A stretch of DNA of 64,000 nt from Flavobacterium frigoris PS1 (GTDB taxonomy: Bacteria > Bacteroidota > Bacteroidia > Flavobacteriales > Flavobacteriaceae): positions 216,188-280,187 of the forward strand of contig NZ_AHKF01000020.1 of the NCBI RefSeq assembly GCF_000252125.1. Reading direction: 5' to 3'. Numbering within the stretch: the stretch's first letter is position 1; each line of letters starts with the position of its first letter. The position numbers and the translations under genes are program-made. Under the pieces are notes generated by a model. It saw only the letters and a list, made by a program, of their open reading frames with translations. It did not search any database and had not been told where the DNA came from. Positions 61,042 through 64,000 of this stretch are shown in pieces.

Positions 61042-61731
61042 TTATTTATATAGCATTGTGAAGTAACTACCATCATTTTCGATAAACTTTTGATAGGTGA
61101 GTAAACCGTTTGAATTTAACTTTTCAGTTAATGAATAATTTAATTGTTTTATTCTTATACCAAAAGCATATGCTTTGATACTTATTTTTGATTTTATACT
61201 TAAACTTCGATTATTAATTTCTTTTTTTCTGTCATAGATTTTTATGGTGCTTTTTGAACCAAAAAAATTCATTAAACCCGAATCAAAACTTATGTCTAAA
61301 TCAACATTCTCTAGCTTTTCGATATTGTACAATTCTTTAAAATTTATTGATTTTGTACTGATTTCGGTTTCTTTTGATTTTGGGTCTGCAAAAGGAAAAA
61401 CAAATAAGACAATACTAAACTTTTCTGGTTCGCATTTATATGTTGTTGTGTATTTTTCTTTTAGTGTTTTATTTTTGTCATATAAAGTGGTTGTTACTTT
61501 TATTTCATAATAATCCTTTTTTTTCGTGATTTTTCCAGCTTCAAAAAGTTGCTTATTTAGCAAATCGCCTTTATCATTATAATTCTCTCTTTCGATAGTT
61601 CTACCTTCTATTTGTTCTAAAAACATGTTGTTTTGAGATTTTGCACTTGTGCAAAAAAACAATATAAAAAGACATAAATAGGATAGAATGGATTTGTTAT
61701 TACAATTGTATTTGTTTTTTATATTTGACAT
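61042..61731 (-). CDS. Exported hypothetical protein (229 aa)
   Basis: No family recognised. A signal peptide (LSYLCLFILFFCTSAKSQ) is followed by ~190 mostly beta-strand residues, e.g. IEGRTIERENYNDKGDLLNKQLFEAGKIT and VTTTLYDKNKTLKEKYTTTYKCE, recalling a lipocalin-like or DUF3108-like beta fold of periplasmic proteins. The ATG at 61731 directly follows the A-rich AGAAAA; an alternative ATG 12 bases upstream overlaps the end of the AAA gene. Either choice implies translational coupling with that gene. Confidence 0.65.
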   Translation of the reverse strand: MSNIKNKYNCNNKSILSYLCLFILFFCTSAKSQNNMFLEQIEGRTIERENYNDKGDLLNKQLFEAGKITKKKDYYEIKVTTTLYDKNKTLKEKYTTTYKCEPEKFSIVLFVFPFADPKSKETEISTKSINFKELYNIEKLENVDLDISFDSGLMNFFGSKSTIKIYDRKKEINNRSLSIKSKISIKAYAFGIRIKQLNYSLTEKLNSNGLLTYQKFIENDGSYFTMLYK

Positions 61732-61735
61732 TTTT

Positions 61736-62287
61736 CTATACATTATCTAAAATATATTTAACTCTTTCTAAAGGAGGCAAAACAGGCACAAAAACAATTG
61801 GAAAACCTAAATCTTTATAAACATCAATTATTAATTGGTGAATAATTTTTTGATCCTCTTTATTTTCTGTTCTGGCATAGTCTTTTGTAAAAGGGAGTCT
61901 ATCTAAAATAAAAATTTTTTTATAAGAGGATTCGTTTATTGCCTTTATTAATTTTTCATCATAATCTAATTTCAAAAATTGATAATAGGCTAAAGCATCT
62001 GGAATGGCTCTATCCAAAAAAACAATATCTTTTGTTTTAATTGAAGCTTCTTGTTCCATTTGCATGTCTAGAACTCCTAATTGAAATTTTCTTTTGTTAT
62101 TTCTAATTTCTTCAACTGAATGTCCTTCATTTCGCATAGTATCAATGTAATGTCGTGCATGTTCTATTGTAGTAATATATCCTTGTTTTTGAAGTAAATC
62201 GATTACCGTTGTTTTACCAGTACTAGGGCCACCAGTGACAACATACCAATTTTTCTGTGTTGAACTAGTCATTCTACTATTCATCAT
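61736..62287 (-). CDS. AAA_28-type P-loop ATPase (183 aa)
   Basis: A small NTPase of the NadR-like AAA_28 family. Walker A is VVTGGPSTGKTTVIDLL, a Walker B-like acidic pair lies in DIVFLDRAIPDALAYY, and the Arg-rich LDRLPFTKDYARTENKED follows. No substrate-binding domain is attached. These proteins may be nucleoside or cofactor kinases; the true substrate is unknown. It shares a close arrangement with the exported protein downstream (start overlapping or 4 bases away) and lies 18 bases after the beta-CASP gene. It is probably the middle of an operon. Confidence 0.85.
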   Translation of the reverse strand: MMNSRMTSSTQKNWYVVTGGPSTGKTTVIDLLQKQGYITTIEHARHYIDTMRNEGHSVEEIRNNKRKFQLGVLDMQMEQEASIKTKDIVFLDRAIPDALAYYQFLKLDYDEKLIKAINESSYKKIFILDRLPFTKDYARTENKEDQKIIHQLIIDVYKDLGFPIVFVPVLPPLERVKYILDNV

Positions 62288-62305
62288 ATTACCTTTATTT
62301 TATAA

Positions 62306-63679
62306 TTAAACTTCTTCAACACTATATAGCTGTGGTATTTCAGCATCCCAACCATAGGTTTCTTTTATTCCTTTCTGTAGTGCTTCAGCACCTTCTTTCT
62401 CCCCATGGACAATAAAAACACGTTCGGGTTTGTTTTTTATTTTACTCATCCAGTCCATAAGTTCTGTATGATCTGCGTGTGCTGATAGCCCTTCGATTTC
62501 AGCTACTTGCATTTTGAAAGGTACCCATTTTCCATACACTTTTAATTCTTTTTCACCTTCTAATAATTTTCTTCCACGAGTTCCTTCGGCTTGATACCCT
62601 ACAAAAAGTAAGGTGTTATCAGGATTTTGAGCTTGCGTCTCCAGATAGTTTAGCATTCTTCCACCAGTAAGCATTCCACTACCTGCGATCACAATTTTTG
62701 GTTTACTATCTGTTCGTAATTCCATAGTTTCTTGATAACTACTTACTACTGTAAAATGAGAACACATTTCATCGCATTCGTTATCTTCTAATTTATGCCA
62801 ATCTTTTGTGCGATGAAATAGTTCTAATACGTTAGCACCCATAGGACTGTCCATTATCATTTGTACTTTAGGAATTTTATTTTCTTTAAGCAATTTCCAA
62901 AAAATGAACATCATCAATTGCGCACGTTCTACAGAAAAACTGGGTACAAATAGACTACCACCTCTTTTTATGGTTTCATTGACCAGTTTTTCAATTTGTG
63001 GAATAGCTTCTAATTCCTCTTGATGAAAACGACCTCCATAAGTAGATTCTATGAAAAGTACGTCCGCTTTTTTTGGTTTCAAAGGAGAATACAATAATAA
63101 ATCATTTGTTCTTCCTATATCTCCTGAAAAGACAAAACGTTTTCCGTACACATCCAGTTCTATAAATGTAGCTCCTAAAATATGCCCATTATATTGAAAT
63201 CGAGCCCTGATACCATCAAATAATGGAATCCATTGTGATTGTGGAACGCTCTTAAAATGAGGAATTGTTTTTTCCACATCCTTTAAATCGTATAATGGTT
63301 CTGCTGGACTATGTTTTGAATAACCTTCTTTATTGGCACGTTCGGCTTCCTGTTCTTGGATTTTAGCACTATCATTAAGTATAATTTTAGCAATATCTAA
63401 GGTAGGATTAGTACCATAAATGGGACCGTTGAAGCCTTGCTTAACCAATCTTGGTAAATACCCTGTATGATCCATGTGACCATGCGTTAGTAGTACTATA
63501 TCAATATCTGACACGTTGACTGGTGGATATTCCCAATTTTTAAGACGCAGTTCTTTAAGTCCTTGAAAAAGACCACAATCGATTAATATTTTTTTGTCTC
63601 CTGTGTCCACTAAATATTTAGAGCCAGTTACCGTTCCTGCAGCTCCTAAAAAGTGAATTTTAATACTTTTATTTTCCAT
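62306..63679 (-). CDS. MBL-fold beta-CASP RNA metallo-hydrolase
   Basis: A 457-residue zinc-dependent RNA-processing hydrolase (YsgA/CPSF-100-like). The metallo-beta-lactamase motifs are LLTHGHMDHTGYLPRL (HxHxDH), GHILGATFIELDV and FSGDIGRTNDLLLYSP. The beta-CASP region contains VFVPSFSVERAQLMMF-type sequence (here LFVPSFSVERAQLMMF), IMDSPMGANVLELF, KIVIAGSGMLTGGRMLNYLE and EGTRGRKLLEGE. The late LSAHADHTELMDW and VHGEKEGAEAL are also characteristic. It probably acts as a ribonuclease in RNA maturation or turnover. It is followed on the same strand by the AAA_28 gene and preceded by the ATP-cone-like gene. Confidence 0.92.
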   Translation of the reverse strand: MENKSIKIHFLGAAGTVTGSKYLVDTGDKKILIDCGLFQGLKELRLKNWEYPPVNVSDIDIVLLTHGHMDHTGYLPRLVKQGFNGPIYGTNPTLDIAKIILNDSAKIQEQEAERANKEGYSKHSPAEPLYDLKDVEKTIPHFKSVPQSQWIPLFDGIRARFQYNGHILGATFIELDVYGKRFVFSGDIGRTNDLLLYSPLKPKKADVLFIESTYGGRFHQEELEAIPQIEKLVNETIKRGGSLFVPSFSVERAQLMMFIFWKLLKENKIPKVQMIMDSPMGANVLELFHRTKDWHKLEDNECDEMCSHFTVVSSYQETMELRTDSKPKIVIAGSGMLTGGRMLNYLETQAQNPDNTLLFVGYQAEGTRGRKLLEGEKELKVYGKWVPFKMQVAEIEGLSAHADHTELMDWMSKIKNKPERVFIVHGEKEGAEALQKGIKETYGWDAEIPQLYSVEEV

Positions 63680-63692
63680 GATTTCTTAGTTT

Positions 63693-64000
63693 TTAATGTT
63701 TGTTACATAATTGCAGAGAGTCATCCAGAATCTTCTTTTGCCGTATTTTATCAATCCCTATTTCTTCTAGTAGATATGAGTTTTCATAAATATCTTTACA
63801 CAACACAATGTTTTTATCCAATAATTTTCTTTTTTCCGCTTTTGTCAACGTCGTTAAAGCGGTTAACGGATGTAGTCCTGATTTGTCTATTCGTTCTTTA
63901 AGTCCATTTCCCTGCGGGTAGTCCCAACTTGCCAGACCTAAACCTACACAAGTTCCATATTGAATTGCATCAGTTGTGAATCTAGTGTTTGTATAAACCC
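63693..64000 (-). CDS. C-terminal part of a probable ATP-cone/restriction endonuclease-like protein (partial)
   Basis: The reading frame enters from the right edge and ends at TAA near 63693. About 101 residues are visible, beginning VYTNTRFTTDAIQYGTCVGL, then LASWDYPQGNGLKERIDKSGLHPLTALTTL. This segment recalls the C-terminal part of Bacteroidota ATP-cone proteins with an Mrr-like nuclease fold, but I could not confirm it and the diagnostic domains lie outside the window. It is 14 bases upstream of the beta-CASP gene, suggesting one operon. Confidence 0.55.
   Translation of the reverse strand, partial: VYTNTRFTTDAIQYGTCVGLGLASWDYPQGNGLKERIDKSGLHPLTALTTLTKAEKRKLLDKNIVLCKDIYENSYLLEEIGIDKIRQKKILDDSLQLCNKH

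Overview
The window is a 64-kb piece of an AT-rich chromosome from the Bacteroidota, most likely a Flavobacterium or close relative (Flavobacteriaceae). The evidence is the gene families (TamB, LptD, BshA, a GH3-beta-lactamase fusion, DEAD-box helicase, FSA-type transaldolase, MiaE), A-rich translation starts without Shine-Dalgarno motifs, several exact matches to the Bacteroidota sigma-A -7 box TAnnTTTG, and a Bacteroidota-type 4.5S SRP RNA. No phage, insertion sequence, CRISPR array, rRNA or tRNA was seen.

Layout. 1-5.6 kb: tsaD (cut by the left edge) divergent from a very large tamB whose start codon is not canonical. 6-9.5 kb: a central-carbon block of pfkA, gapA, a BadF/NagK-like sugar kinase and mgsA. 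9.6-23.3 kb: mostly envelope and redox genes: ridA, lptD, a cell-wall amidase, an MCE/MlaD protein, a two-gene iron-sulfur oxidoreductase module, a GH3-serine hydrolase fusion, bshA (bacillithiol), a PrcB-like lipoprotein and a small outer-membrane barrel. 23.5-33 kb: an LpxH-like phosphatase, aroC, two tandem dicarboxylate/amino-acid symporters, a TPR hybrid histidine kinase, hsp20 and a DEAD-box helicase. 33-42.8 kb: histidine degradation (hutG, hutI) around a coiled-coil membrane protein, glutamine cyclotransferase, the SRP RNA, an SDR enzyme, the FSA/transaldolase gene, fahA, glyA and miaE. 42.9-49.6 kb: an AraC regulator-receiver-histidine kinase cluster, a GNAT enzyme and a MacAB-like lipoprotein adaptor/permease/ATPase operon.

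49.6-58.5 kb is the most accessory-looking part: a pentapeptide-repeat protein, orphan hypotheticals, a DUF4062/RecG-C-like ATPase, an unrecognised single-pass membrane protein preceded by five phased ATTCC repeats, a tiny lipoprotein paired with a TPR histidine kinase, and a 650-base stretch with what looks like decayed coding sequence. 58.5-64 kb: a CPH-type copper P-ATPase with a His/Met-rich repeat tail, small conserved proteins, an AAA_28-type ATPase, a beta-CASP RNA hydrolase and the C-terminal end of what is probably an ATP-cone/endonuclease-like protein, cut by the right edge.

No strong candidate for a wholly new defence or mobile system was found. The observations most worth a second look are the lipoprotein-TPR kinase pair, the phased ATTCC array, the non-canonical tamB start and the decayed region at about 58 kb with a possible 29-residue membrane peptide.
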